From positions 1 through 5,227 of the forward strand of contig DOBD01000186.1 of assembly GCA_003506275.1 (NCBI GenBank): a stretch of 5,227 bases of DNA, given 5' to 3'. Under the pieces are notes generated by a model, which searched no databases, had not been told where the DNA came from, and saw only the letters and a program-made list of their open reading frames with translations. Position 1 is the first letter of the stretch. Every line of letters begins with the position of its first letter. The DNA comes from Bacteroidales bacterium. GTDB lineage: Bacteria > Bacteroidota > Bacteroidia > Bacteroidales > UBA1402. Positions 1 to 5,227 of the stretch are shown here, in pieces. The position numbers and the translations under genes were made by a program.

Positions 1-354
1 CAGATAGCCGAAGGATGGACGGTCACATTGCCCGATCATGTGCATGAGATTATCAATAAACGCACCGATAAGACCTGGCCCACCACCTGGTTTGCTCCCA
101 GATTGAACGACAGCCCAGCCTTCAAGGATGTGTACAGCGTGATGAACAACTGGGGTGCCAATCACGGAGCCATCAACTACGGCCACATAGGCGCCGATCT
201 GATTGCGTTGGCTGCTATCTTGCGTATCCCTGTTTGCATGCACAATGTGCCGACCGATCAGGTGTTCAGGCCTGCCGTCTGGTCAGCCTTTGGCATGGAT
301 CCTGAAGGGGCCGATTACAGGGCCTGCCAGGAGTTTGGTCCCTTATATGGATAA
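1..354 (+). CDS. fucI: L-fucose isomerase, C-terminal part (5' end outside window)
   Basis: Cytoplasmic isomerase that converts L-fucose to L-fuculose (the family also acts on D-arabinose), using a Mn2+ centre. The reading frame is open from base 1 and gives 117 residues, about a fifth of the roughly 590-residue family length, ending at a TAA at 352-354. The segment matches the C-terminal domain of E. coli FucI closely by memory: [41 protein letters not shown], then DYRACQ and a terminal GPLYG. The histidine of WGANHG (codon 163-165) corresponds to metal ligand His528 of the E. coli enzyme, so the metal site is intact here; the other ligands (Glu337 and Asp361 equivalents) lie upstream, outside the window. 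A TTG at 28 is an internal codon, not a start. The next gene begins 36 bp downstream on the same strand, which suggests co-transcription. Confident identification. Confidence 0.96.
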   Translation, partial: QIAEGWTVTLPDHVHEIINKRTDKTWPTTWFAPRLNDSPAFKDVYSVMNNWGANHGAINYGHIGADLIALAAILRIPVCMHNVPTDQVFRPAVWSAFGMDPEGADYRACQEFGPLYG

Positions 355-390
355 TAATTAGTAACACGATAAACAACCTCAGTCAACGAC

Positions 391-1422
391 ATGATTCCTA
401 TGAATTCTCCCCTTCCCGTCAACCCAGCCTTGGTGCCCAAGGTCGCTTGTCAAAACGGTGCCAACATTCCCGTCGTGGGACTTGGTACTTTTGGTTCAGA
501 TAATTACTCACCCGATCAGGTGGCTGCAGCAGTCGACCAGGCCGTACGTCTGGGATACCGCCACATCGATTGCGCTGCCGTTTACGGCAATGAAAAGGAA
601 ATCGGATGTGTGCTGAAACGGCTGTTTGACGAAGGTGTGGTCAAACGGGAAGATCTCTGGATCACGTCGAAGGTGTGGAACAACAAGCATGGCGCGGTCA
701 GGGAAGCTTGCCTGGAATCCCTGGCCAACCTGGGGCTAAGCTACCTTGATCTTTACCTGGTACATTGGCCGTTTCCCAATCACCATGAAAAGGGGGTAGC
801 AGTCGACTCTCGGGATCCCCACGCTGTGCCCTACGACCATGCCCGCTACCTAAAGACTTGGTCGGCCATGGAAGCGTTGGTGGACGACGGCTTGGTACGT
901 CACATTGGTACGTCTAATATGACCAGGGCCAAAATGCAGTTATTGCTCAAGGATTGCCGCATCAGACCCATTGTCAACGAAATGGAGATGCATCCCCACT
1001 TCCAGCAACCGGAGCTGTTTGCCTACCTGGCCGGTGAAGGCATCAAAGCCATTGGATTTTGCCCCATCGGCTCACCGGGCAGGCCTGAACGCGATAAGAC
1101 CCCTGAGGATACGGTGCCCATTGAGGATCCAGTTATCGTTGCCATTGCCCAGGCACATGGAGTACATCCAGCTGTTATTTGCGTGAAATGGGCAGCCCAG
1201 AACGGTCAGATACCGATTCCTTTTTCCGTGAAACCGGAGAAATTCATGGCCAACCTCCGCTGTGTGACGGAAGATCCGTTGACACTCACTGAAATGGCTG
1301 CCATCAAACAGCTCGATAAGGGCAATCGTTTCATCAAAGGGCAGGTTTTCCTTTGGCCTGAGGCTAAGGATTGGCACGATCTCTGGGATGAAGATGGCCG
1401 GATTGCCGGATACGAACGTTAA
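391..1422 (+). CDS. Aldo/keto reductase, NAD(P)H-dependent, substrate unknown
   Basis: Soluble (alpha/beta)8-barrel oxidoreductase of the aldo/keto reductase superfamily, 343 residues (typical 310-330), with a short N-terminal extension of about 17 residues. The catalytic tetrad is complete: Asp60 in HIDCA, Tyr65 in VYGNE, Lys94 in TSKVW and His125 in LVHWP. The family motif around 167-176 (GLVRHIGTSN) and the cofactor-contacting QP/FCPIGSPGRP stretch (about 206-232) are present. The usual C-terminal IPKS-x-x-x-E-R motif reads IPFSVKPEK at 276-284, so the Lys and Arg that normally hold the NADPH 2'-phosphate are Phe278 and Lys284. This may relax or shift preference toward NADH (inference). 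The start at 391 gives MIPMNS; an ATG at 400 is an alternative, and neither has a Shine-Dalgarno sequence. It lies between fucI and a zinc dehydrogenase in a tight same-strand run. Lactaldehyde reduction is a reasonable guess from context; sugar or polyol reduction is an alternative. Confidence 0.9.
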   Translation: MIPMNSPLPVNPALVPKVACQNGANIPVVGLGTFGSDNYSPDQVAAAVDQAVRLGYRHIDCAAVYGNEKEIGCVLKRLFDEGVVKREDLWITSKVWNNKHGAVREACLESLANLGLSYLDLYLVHWPFPNHHEKGVAVDSRDPHAVPYDHARYLKTWSAMEALVDDGLVRHIGTSNMTRAKMQLLLKDCRIRPIVNEMEMHPHFQQPELFAYLAGEGIKAIGFCPIGSPGRPERDKTPEDTVPIEDPVIVAIAQAHGVHPAVICVKWAAQNGQIPIPFSVKPEKFMANLRCVTEDPLTLTEMAAIKQLDKGNRFIKGQVFLWPEAKDWHDLWDEDGRIAGYER

Positions 1423-1460
1423 TCACCCTATTATACTCACTTAATAAATCGATTTGAAAC

Positions 1461-2522
1461 ATGTCAACAATGAAAGCCGCCTATTTGCCGGGCAACAGCA
1501 CCGTCGTACTCAAAGACGTGGAAATTCCAGAACCCGGTCATGGTGAAGTGTTGATCCGCATGAAAGCTTCCACCATTTGTGGCAGTGATATCAGGGCCAT
1601 CTATCACGAACACCTGGGCAAAGGTCCGGAAGGATACCAGGATAAAATTTGCGGCCACGAACCCAGTGGCCAAATTATCAAATGCGGACCTGGTCTGCGC
1701 CGTTTCAAGGAAGGTGACAGGGTTGTGGTGTACCATATCTCCGGTTGCGGTGTCTGCAACGATTGCCGCCGCGGGTATATGATCAGTTGCACCAGCCCGT
1801 ACAGAGCTGCCTATGGTTGGCAGCGCGACGGTGGTATGGCCGACTACCTCCTGGCCGAGGAAAAAGACCTGGTTTTGCTGCCCGACAGCTTGTCGTACGC
1901 CGATGGGGCTCAGATTGCCTGCGGCTTCGGCACGGTCTATGAAGGATTGGAAAAAATCGGCATCTGCGGCAATGACGCTGTGCTGGTGGTTGGTTTGGGA
2001 CCTGTCGGGTTAGCTGCCGCCATGTTGGCCAGGGCCATGGGCGCTCAGAAAGTCATCGGGGTGGACACCGTCAAGGAACGTATGCAAATAGCCTTGGAAA
2101 AAGGCCTTTGTGACCATGTCTTTCCCTCCGATGAGAAAGCCTTGGAAGCCATCAAAACCGTGACCGGTGGTCAAGGAGTGGAACGATCCGTGGATTGCTC
2201 CGGCAATGTACATGGCCGCAGTCTGGCCATCAAGGCTGCCCGAAAATGGGGTAAGATTGTCTTTATCGGCGAAGGAGGCACCTGTACCTTCAATCCCAGT
2301 CCTGATATCATCCACGATCAGAAAACCATCTATGGTTCCTGGGTGACCAACATCTGGCGCATGGAAGAATTGGTGGAACGTATCGAACGCTGGGGCATAC
2401 ATCCGGAAGACCTCATTACCCACCGCTTCACCTTGGATCAGGCTTCAGAAGGTTTTGCCCTTATGGCCGAAGGCAAGTGTGGAAAAGTGGCCATCGTATT
2501 CGATGAGGAAGTGAAGGGATAA
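1461..2522 (+). CDS. Zinc-dependent medium-chain alcohol/polyol dehydrogenase
   Basis: NAD(P)-dependent oxidoreductase of the medium-chain dehydrogenase/reductase superfamily, 353 residues, full length for the family. The GroES-like catalytic domain carries Cys40 (TICGSD) and the GHE motif at 65-67; Cys154 in IACGFGT aligns with the third cysteine/histidine-type zinc ligand of classical alcohol dehydrogenases. A structural-zinc lobe is complete with Cys96, Cys99, Cys102 and Cys110. The Rossmann fold has GLGPVG at 178-183 and Asp202 at the end of the second strand (GVD), an acidic residue that usually selects NAD over NADP. The start at 1461 gives MSTMKAAY; the ATG at 1470 (MKAAY) is an equally plausible start by family alignment. 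The gap to the preceding reductase is 38 bp and to the next gene 40 bp. Substrate is not identifiable: lactaldehyde/propanediol, L-fucose or a related polyol fit the context. Confidence 0.9.
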   Translation: MSTMKAAYLPGNSTVVLKDVEIPEPGHGEVLIRMKASTICGSDIRAIYHEHLGKGPEGYQDKICGHEPSGQIIKCGPGLRRFKEGDRVVVYHISGCGVCNDCRRGYMISCTSPYRAAYGWQRDGGMADYLLAEEKDLVLLPDSLSYADGAQIACGFGTVYEGLEKIGICGNDAVLVVGLGPVGLAAAMLARAMGAQKVIGVDTVKERMQIALEKGLCDHVFPSDEKALEAIKTVTGGQGVERSVDCSGNVHGRSLAIKAARKWGKIVFIGEGGTCTFNPSPDIIHDQKTIYGSWVTNIWRMEELVERIERWGIHPEDLITHRFTLDQASEGFALMAEGKCGKVAIVFDEEVKG

Positions 2523-2536
2523 TCAAAAAAATGTCC

Positions 2537-2544
2537 CATCTTTG
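2537..2544 (+). promoter_or_regulatory. Weak candidate Bacteroidota -7 element
   Basis: The octamer CATCTTTG matches the Bacteroides -7 consensus TAnnTTTG at all fixed positions except the first T, and sits 18 bp before the ATG at 2563. No TTTG-like -33 element is seen at the expected distance upstream, where the dehydrogenase coding sequence is still running. It could give an internal promoter for the mutarotase-like gene and fucP, but it may be chance. Confidence 0.25.
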
Positions 2545-2562
2545 TCGGAAATTTAGCTGATC

Positions 2563-3030
2563 ATGAGCTGGAAACGTCAATTGAAAGAAGCTTTGCCCCT
2601 GTTGGGACACCGTAACTGGATCCTGGTAGTGGACAAGGCTTACCCGCTGCAAAGTGCCCAGGGTATCACCACCATTTATACCAACGAGCGTCTGCTTTAT
2701 GTGCTCAAGTACCTGTTGAAACGGATGCGCCGTGAGCAACACGTCAAACCCATCGTGTACAATGACAAGGAACTGCTTTTCATGCGCGACGACCTGTGCG
2801 AAGGCATCGATACCTTCAAAAGTGAGTTGACACGCCTGTTGTCCAAGTCTGACGTCCAGGTACTGCCGCACGAGCAGATCTTTAGTAAGCTGGAAGAAGC
2901 CTCGGCTCATTTCAACGTATTGGTGCTCAAATCGGATTGCCTGATGCCCTATACCTCTGTATTTCTGGAGCTTGATTGCGGCTACTGGGCGGCATACAAG
3001 GAAAAGACCCTGAGGGAGCGCATTTCCTGA
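2563..3030 (+). CDS. RbsD/FucU-family sugar mutarotase-like protein
   Basis: Small cytoplasmic protein of 155 residues that I read as a divergent member of the RbsD/FucU family, whose members interconvert anomers or ring forms of monosaccharides (FucU for L-fucose, RbsD for D-ribose). Family landmarks appear in order: LGH at 14-16 (His16 matching the catalytic His20 of RbsD), VVDKAYP at 22-28 (Asp24 matching Asp28), PHEQI at 102-106 (His103, compare THEQF in E. coli RbsD) and PYTSV at 129-133 (Tyr130, compare PYANI in RbsD). The Asn that follows the Tyr in RbsD/FucU is Ser132 here. The protein is somewhat longer than E. coli FucU (140), mainly from an N-terminal helix and a C-terminal tail after ELDCGYW. 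It stands between the dehydrogenase and fucP, as expected for a fucose mutarotase. The family call rests on motif reading without a search; the L-fucose specificity is inferred from position. Confidence 0.75.
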   Translation: MSWKRQLKEALPLLGHRNWILVVDKAYPLQSAQGITTIYTNERLLYVLKYLLKRMRREQHVKPIVYNDKELLFMRDDLCEGIDTFKSELTRLLSKSDVQVLPHEQIFSKLEEASAHFNVLVLKSDCLMPYTSVFLELDCGYWAAYKEKTLRERIS

Positions 3031-3051
3031 TGTAACGTTTGCTTATAGGCC

Positions 3052-3071
3052 TGGGCAGCCTGCAATGCCCA
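3052..3071 (+). other. Short inverted repeat upstream of fucP
   Basis: TGGGCA at 3052-3057 and TGCCCA at 3066-3071 form a perfect 6-bp inverted repeat with an 8-nt spacer, lying in the 71-bp gap between the mutarotase-like gene and the fucP start at 3102. A partial -7-like octamer, AACGTTTG, lies just upstream at 3034-3041. The repeat could be a small leader hairpin or an operator half-site pair, but six base pairs can easily arise by chance. There is no T-run after it, so it is not a typical terminator. Confidence 0.25.
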
Positions 3072-3101
3072 TCAGTCTTACCTACTTACCACGAAAACAC
3101 C

Positions 3102-4376
3102 ATGTCCCATTCGTCTGCTTCCTCGTTTCTTAAACTGAACGGAAAAAGCATGCTGGTGCCCTTTATTTTGGTCACCAGCCTGTTCTTTTTCTGGGGTATA
3201 GCCAACAATATGACAGATACCCTGTTGTCTGCCTTCAAGCGCATCATGAGCATGAACGATGTGCAAACCTCACTGATTCAGTTGTCTTTCTATGGTTCTT
3301 ATTTCTGTTTTGCCCTGCCGGCAGCACTTTTTATCAAACGTTTTACCTACAAGTCGGGTGTCATCCTGGGTTTGGCACTGTATGCCGTAGGTACTATGCT
3401 ATTTTACCCGGCCAGTCAGGCAGCTAGCTATACCTACTACTTGATTGCCATCTATGTCATGGCAGGTGGGTGTTCCATCCTTGAAACCACGGCCAATCCC
3501 TATATTTTGAGCATGGGTTCTCCGGAAACAGCCACCCGTAGGCTCAACCTGGCCCAGGCCTTTAATCCCTTCGGTTCCATCACGGGCATCCTGCTCAGTC
3601 AATACTTCATTCTCGGTGCGCTCAACCGGGCCGGAGCCGCGGAACGTGAGCTCATGTCCGATGCCCAGTTGGCTGCCGTTCAGCAAGGTGAACTGAACGC
3701 TGTAACAGGCACCTACATGGGTGTTGGTGTGGTGTTGGTCATCATTCTACTGCTCATGGTTTTCACCAAGATGCCCAAAAATTCAGACGGGGATAAAAGC
3801 CTGCACCTAGGTGCTACCTTTAAACGATTGTTCAAAAACAAACTGTATACTTGGGGTGTTGTGGCCCAGTTCTTCTATGTGGGTGCCCAAATTGGGGTGT
3901 GGTCGTTTACCATCCGGATTGTGATGGAAACCATGGGCTGGACCGAAAAATCAGCCGCTTCCATTTACCTGACCTCCATCATTTGCTTCAGTATTTCCCG
4001 CTTTATTTTCACGTGGTTGATGCGTTACGTCAAGGCGTCGCGTCTGCTGTTGTTAGCATCGTTGGGTGCCATGGTTTGTACGGTCGGCGTGGTGTTTGGC
4101 GGTGGCATGGCCCTGGTGGTTTTCCTGATCGGGATTTCCGTCTTTATGTCCCTCATGTTCCCAACAATCTACGGTTTTGCCCTGGACGGTCTTGGTGACG
4201 ATGCCAAGATAGGAGCTTCCGGTTTGATTATGGCGATTTTGGGTGGGGCCTTACTGACACCTTTGCAGGGTTATGTCTCCGATATGTTTGGCATCAACCT
4301 GGCATACATTGTGCCATTGCTCTGTTTTGTGGTAGTCTTCTTATATGCGGGAATGGCGAAACGAGCTGGTCAGTAA
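3102..4376 (+). CDS. fucP: L-fucose:H+ symporter FucP (major facilitator, FHS family)
   Basis: Inner-membrane permease of the fucose:H+ symporter family, 424 residues against 438 for E. coli FucP. The sequence is almost wholly hydrophobic, with about twelve membrane segments; the first spans roughly 18-36 (LFFFWGIANN) and a polar central loop lies near 222-250. Both acidic residues central to transport and proton coupling in E. coli FucP (Asp46, Glu135) have counterparts: Asp39 in NNMTD and Glu128 in LETTANP. Other family signatures are RLNLAQAFNPFG (147-158) and AQFFYVGAQIGVWS (255-268). I chose the ATG at 3102 (MSHSSASS) because it gives a normal short polar N-terminus; the in-frame TTG at 3039 would add 21 residues with no family counterpart. 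It is preceded by 71 bp, wider than the upstream gaps, so a separate promoter is possible. Related FHS members carry glucose/galactose, but linkage to fucI supports fucose. Confidence 0.92.
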   Translation: MSHSSASSFLKLNGKSMLVPFILVTSLFFFWGIANNMTDTLLSAFKRIMSMNDVQTSLIQLSFYGSYFCFALPAALFIKRFTYKSGVILGLALYAVGTMLFYPASQAASYTYYLIAIYVMAGGCSILETTANPYILSMGSPETATRRLNLAQAFNPFGSITGILLSQYFILGALNRAGAAERELMSDAQLAAVQQGELNAVTGTYMGVGVVLVIILLLMVFTKMPKNSDGDKSLHLGATFKRLFKNKLYTWGVVAQFFYVGAQIGVWSFTIRIVMETMGWTEKSAASIYLTSIICFSISRFIFTWLMRYVKASRLLLLASLGAMVCTVGVVFGGGMALVVFLIGISVFMSLMFPTIYGFALDGLGDDAKIGASGLIMAILGGALLTPLQGYVSDMFGINLAYIVPLLCFVVVFLYAGMAKRAGQ

Positions 4377-4414
4377 TTGACCTACGATACTACCTTAAGT
4401 GACGTTTTTTTAGA

Positions 4415-4449
4415 AGGTGCGGGAGACATTTTTTATGTATCTTGCACCT
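4415..4449 (+). terminator. Long imperfect hairpin between fucP and the GH35 gene; possible terminator or operator
   Basis: AGGTGCGGGAGACAT at 4415-4429 pairs with ATGTATCTTGCACCT at 4435-4449 around a TTTTT loop. In RNA, 14 of 15 positions can pair, two of them G:U, with one G-A mismatch; in DNA, 12 of 15 positions are symmetric. A T-run follows at 4455-4459 but is separated from the stem by five bases (CCTAA), so it is not a textbook intrinsic terminator. It starts 38 bp after the fucP stop and ends 34 bp before the GH35 start. It could terminate the fuc transcript, act as an operator, or fold in the GH35 leader. The right arm contains TATCTTGC, a defective match to the Bacteroides -7 box, so a regulator bound here might cover a promoter. 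Confidence 0.5.
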
Positions 4450-4483
4450 CCTAATTTTTACACCGTTATTCAAATCGAACACT

Positions 4484-5227
4484 ATGAAACGATGGCTTCT
4501 GGTCCTCCTGATGGGGGGATTTATGGCAACCCACAGTCTTTATGCTGCCGATAACGTAGTAAGCACCCAACCAGGCTCCTTCAAGGCTGGTGACAAAACC
4601 TTTCTGCTCAACGACAAACCCTTTCTGGTCAAAGCGGCCGAGTTGCATTATCCCCGTATTCCCAAAGAATATTGGGATCACCGTCTGAAAATGGTTAAAG
4701 CCTTGGGTATGAATACGGTTTGTATGTATGTGTTTTGGAATTACCACGAACAACAGCCTGGTGTCTACGATTTTGAGGGTCAGAAGGATATAGCTGCCTT
4801 TGTACGCCTGGCTCAGGAAAACGGTTTGTATGTCATTGTACGTCCTGGTCCCTACGTATGTGCGGAATGGGAGATGGGTGGCTTACCCTGGTGGTTGCTC
4901 AAGGATAAAAGCATGGATCTTCGATCCGACCATCCGTACTTTATGGAACGTACCCGCCAGTTTATGCTGGAAGTGGGCAAACAACTGGCTGACCTACAAA
5001 TCACCAAGGGTGGCAACATCCTCATGGTGCAGGTTGAAAATGAATACGGCTCGTATGGCATCAATAAACCCTACATTGCAAAAATCAGGGACATTGTCAA
5101 GGAAGCCGGTTTCACGGAAGTCCCCTTGTTTCAATGTGACTGGAGCTCCAATTTCACGGACAACGCGTTGGACGATCTCTTGTGGACGGTTAACTTCGGA
5201 ACAGGCGCCAACATCAAGCAGCAATTT
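4484..5227 (+). CDS. Exported GH35 beta-galactosidase, N-terminal part (3' end outside window)
   Basis: Glycoside hydrolase family 35 enzyme, predicted to release terminal beta-galactose from oligosaccharides or glycans; 248 residues are visible and the frame is open at the window edge (Bacteroidota relatives are usually 600-800 residues). Residues 1-21 form a Sec signal peptide: MKR, a hydrophobic core WLLVLLMGGFM, then SLYA with likely cleavage before Ala22-Asp23. There is no lipobox cysteine, so a periplasmic soluble location is likely. The TIM-barrel domain shows AAELHYPRIP (51-60), GMNTVCMYVFWNYHE (75-89), RPGPYVCAEWEMGGLPWWL (120-138) and GGNILMVQVENEYG (176-189). Glu187 in the last motif is the expected acid/base; the nucleophile lies beyond the window. 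The ATG at 4484 is set by the signal peptide; no Shine-Dalgarno sequence is seen. It is separated from fucP by 107 bp with a hairpin, so it may be its own transcription unit. Confidence 0.93.
   Translation, partial: MKRWLLVLLMGGFMATHSLYAADNVVSTQPGSFKAGDKTFLLNDKPFLVKAAELHYPRIPKEYWDHRLKMVKALGMNTVCMYVFWNYHEQQPGVYDFEGQKDIAAFVRLAQENGLYVIVRPGPYVCAEWEMGGLPWWLLKDKSMDLRSDHPYFMERTRQFMLEVGKQLADLQITKGGNILMVQVENEYGSYGINKPYIAKIRDIVKEAGFTEVPLFQCDWSSNFTDNALDDLLWTVNFGTGANIKQQF

Noticed and set aside
1449..1456. TCGATTTG, a near match to the Bacteroides -7 box before the zinc dehydrogenase
   Set aside because: It ends 4 bp before the ATG, so transcription would begin at or inside the coding sequence, and no -33 element is evident.
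2010..2423. A 137-codon open frame on the minus strand inside the zinc dehydrogenase
   Set aside because: It lies wholly antisense to a gene with a complete set of family motifs and has no recognisable features of its own.
2461..2910. A 149-codon open frame on the minus strand across the dehydrogenase end and the mutarotase-like gene
   Set aside because: It is antisense to two well-supported genes, spans their intergenic gap and shows no domain-like motifs; it is a shadow frame.
3039..3101. An upstream TTG start that would extend FucP by 21 residues
   Set aside because: The added residues have no membrane or family character, while the ATG at 3102 gives a normal FucP N-terminus.
4441..4452. 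CACCTCCT in the GH35 leader resembles the 16S rRNA 3' end (anti-Shine-Dalgarno), with AAGGTG in the opposite hairpin arm
   Set aside because: The likeness is short and follows from hairpin pairing; there is no evidence that it acts in translation.
4435..4554. A 39-codon ATG reading frame in the GH35 leader, out of frame with and overlapping the GH35 start, with GGGAG 9 nt before it
   Set aside because: Its start lies in the hairpin loop side, its product has no recognisable character, and Shine-Dalgarno use is weak in this lineage; it is most likely chance.

Overview
This window looks like chromosome of a Bacteroidota (Bacteroidales-like) bacterium of moderate GC content. The gene families and their linkage fit this: L-fucose isomerase, an FHS-family fucose permease and an exported GH35 beta-galactosidase. 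None of the five complete or 3'-truncated genes has a convincing Shine-Dalgarno sequence in front of its start, which is usual in Bacteroidota. The phylum is an inference from these traits, not a search result.

Layout, all on the + strand. Bases 1-354 are the last 117 codons of L-fucose isomerase (fucI). Three compact genes follow at very regular gaps of 36, 38 and 40 bp: an aldo/keto reductase (391-1422), a zinc-dependent medium-chain alcohol/polyol dehydrogenase (1461-2522), and a 155-residue protein that reads as a divergent RbsD/FucU-type sugar mutarotase (2563-3030). After 71 bp comes the L-fucose:H+ symporter fucP (3102-4376). A 107-bp intergenic region with a strong imperfect hairpin (4415-4449) separates it from the 5' end of a signal-peptide-bearing GH35 beta-galactosidase (4484 to the window edge).

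How it fits together (inference). The GH35 enzyme would remove galactose from oligosaccharides or glycans outside the cytoplasm, probably in the periplasm. FucP imports free L-fucose, the RbsD/FucU-like protein interconverts its anomers, and FucI converts it to L-fuculose. Fuculokinase and fuculose-1-phosphate aldolase are not in the window. They may lie upstream of fucI or elsewhere. The two oxidoreductases could handle the L-lactaldehyde released by the aldolase, reducing it to 1,2-propanediol or oxidising it, in place of the iron-dependent FucO of enterobacteria. They could equally act on the sugar or polyol itself. Their substrates cannot be read from sequence.

The most notable points are the divergent mutarotase in a fucX-like position, the pair of oxidoreductases where a kinase and aldolase might be expected, the changed cofactor-binding motif of the aldo/keto reductase, and the hairpin ahead of the GH35 gene. 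The region is otherwise a recognisable sugar-utilisation locus. I see no mobile element, CRISPR array, tRNA or rRNA.
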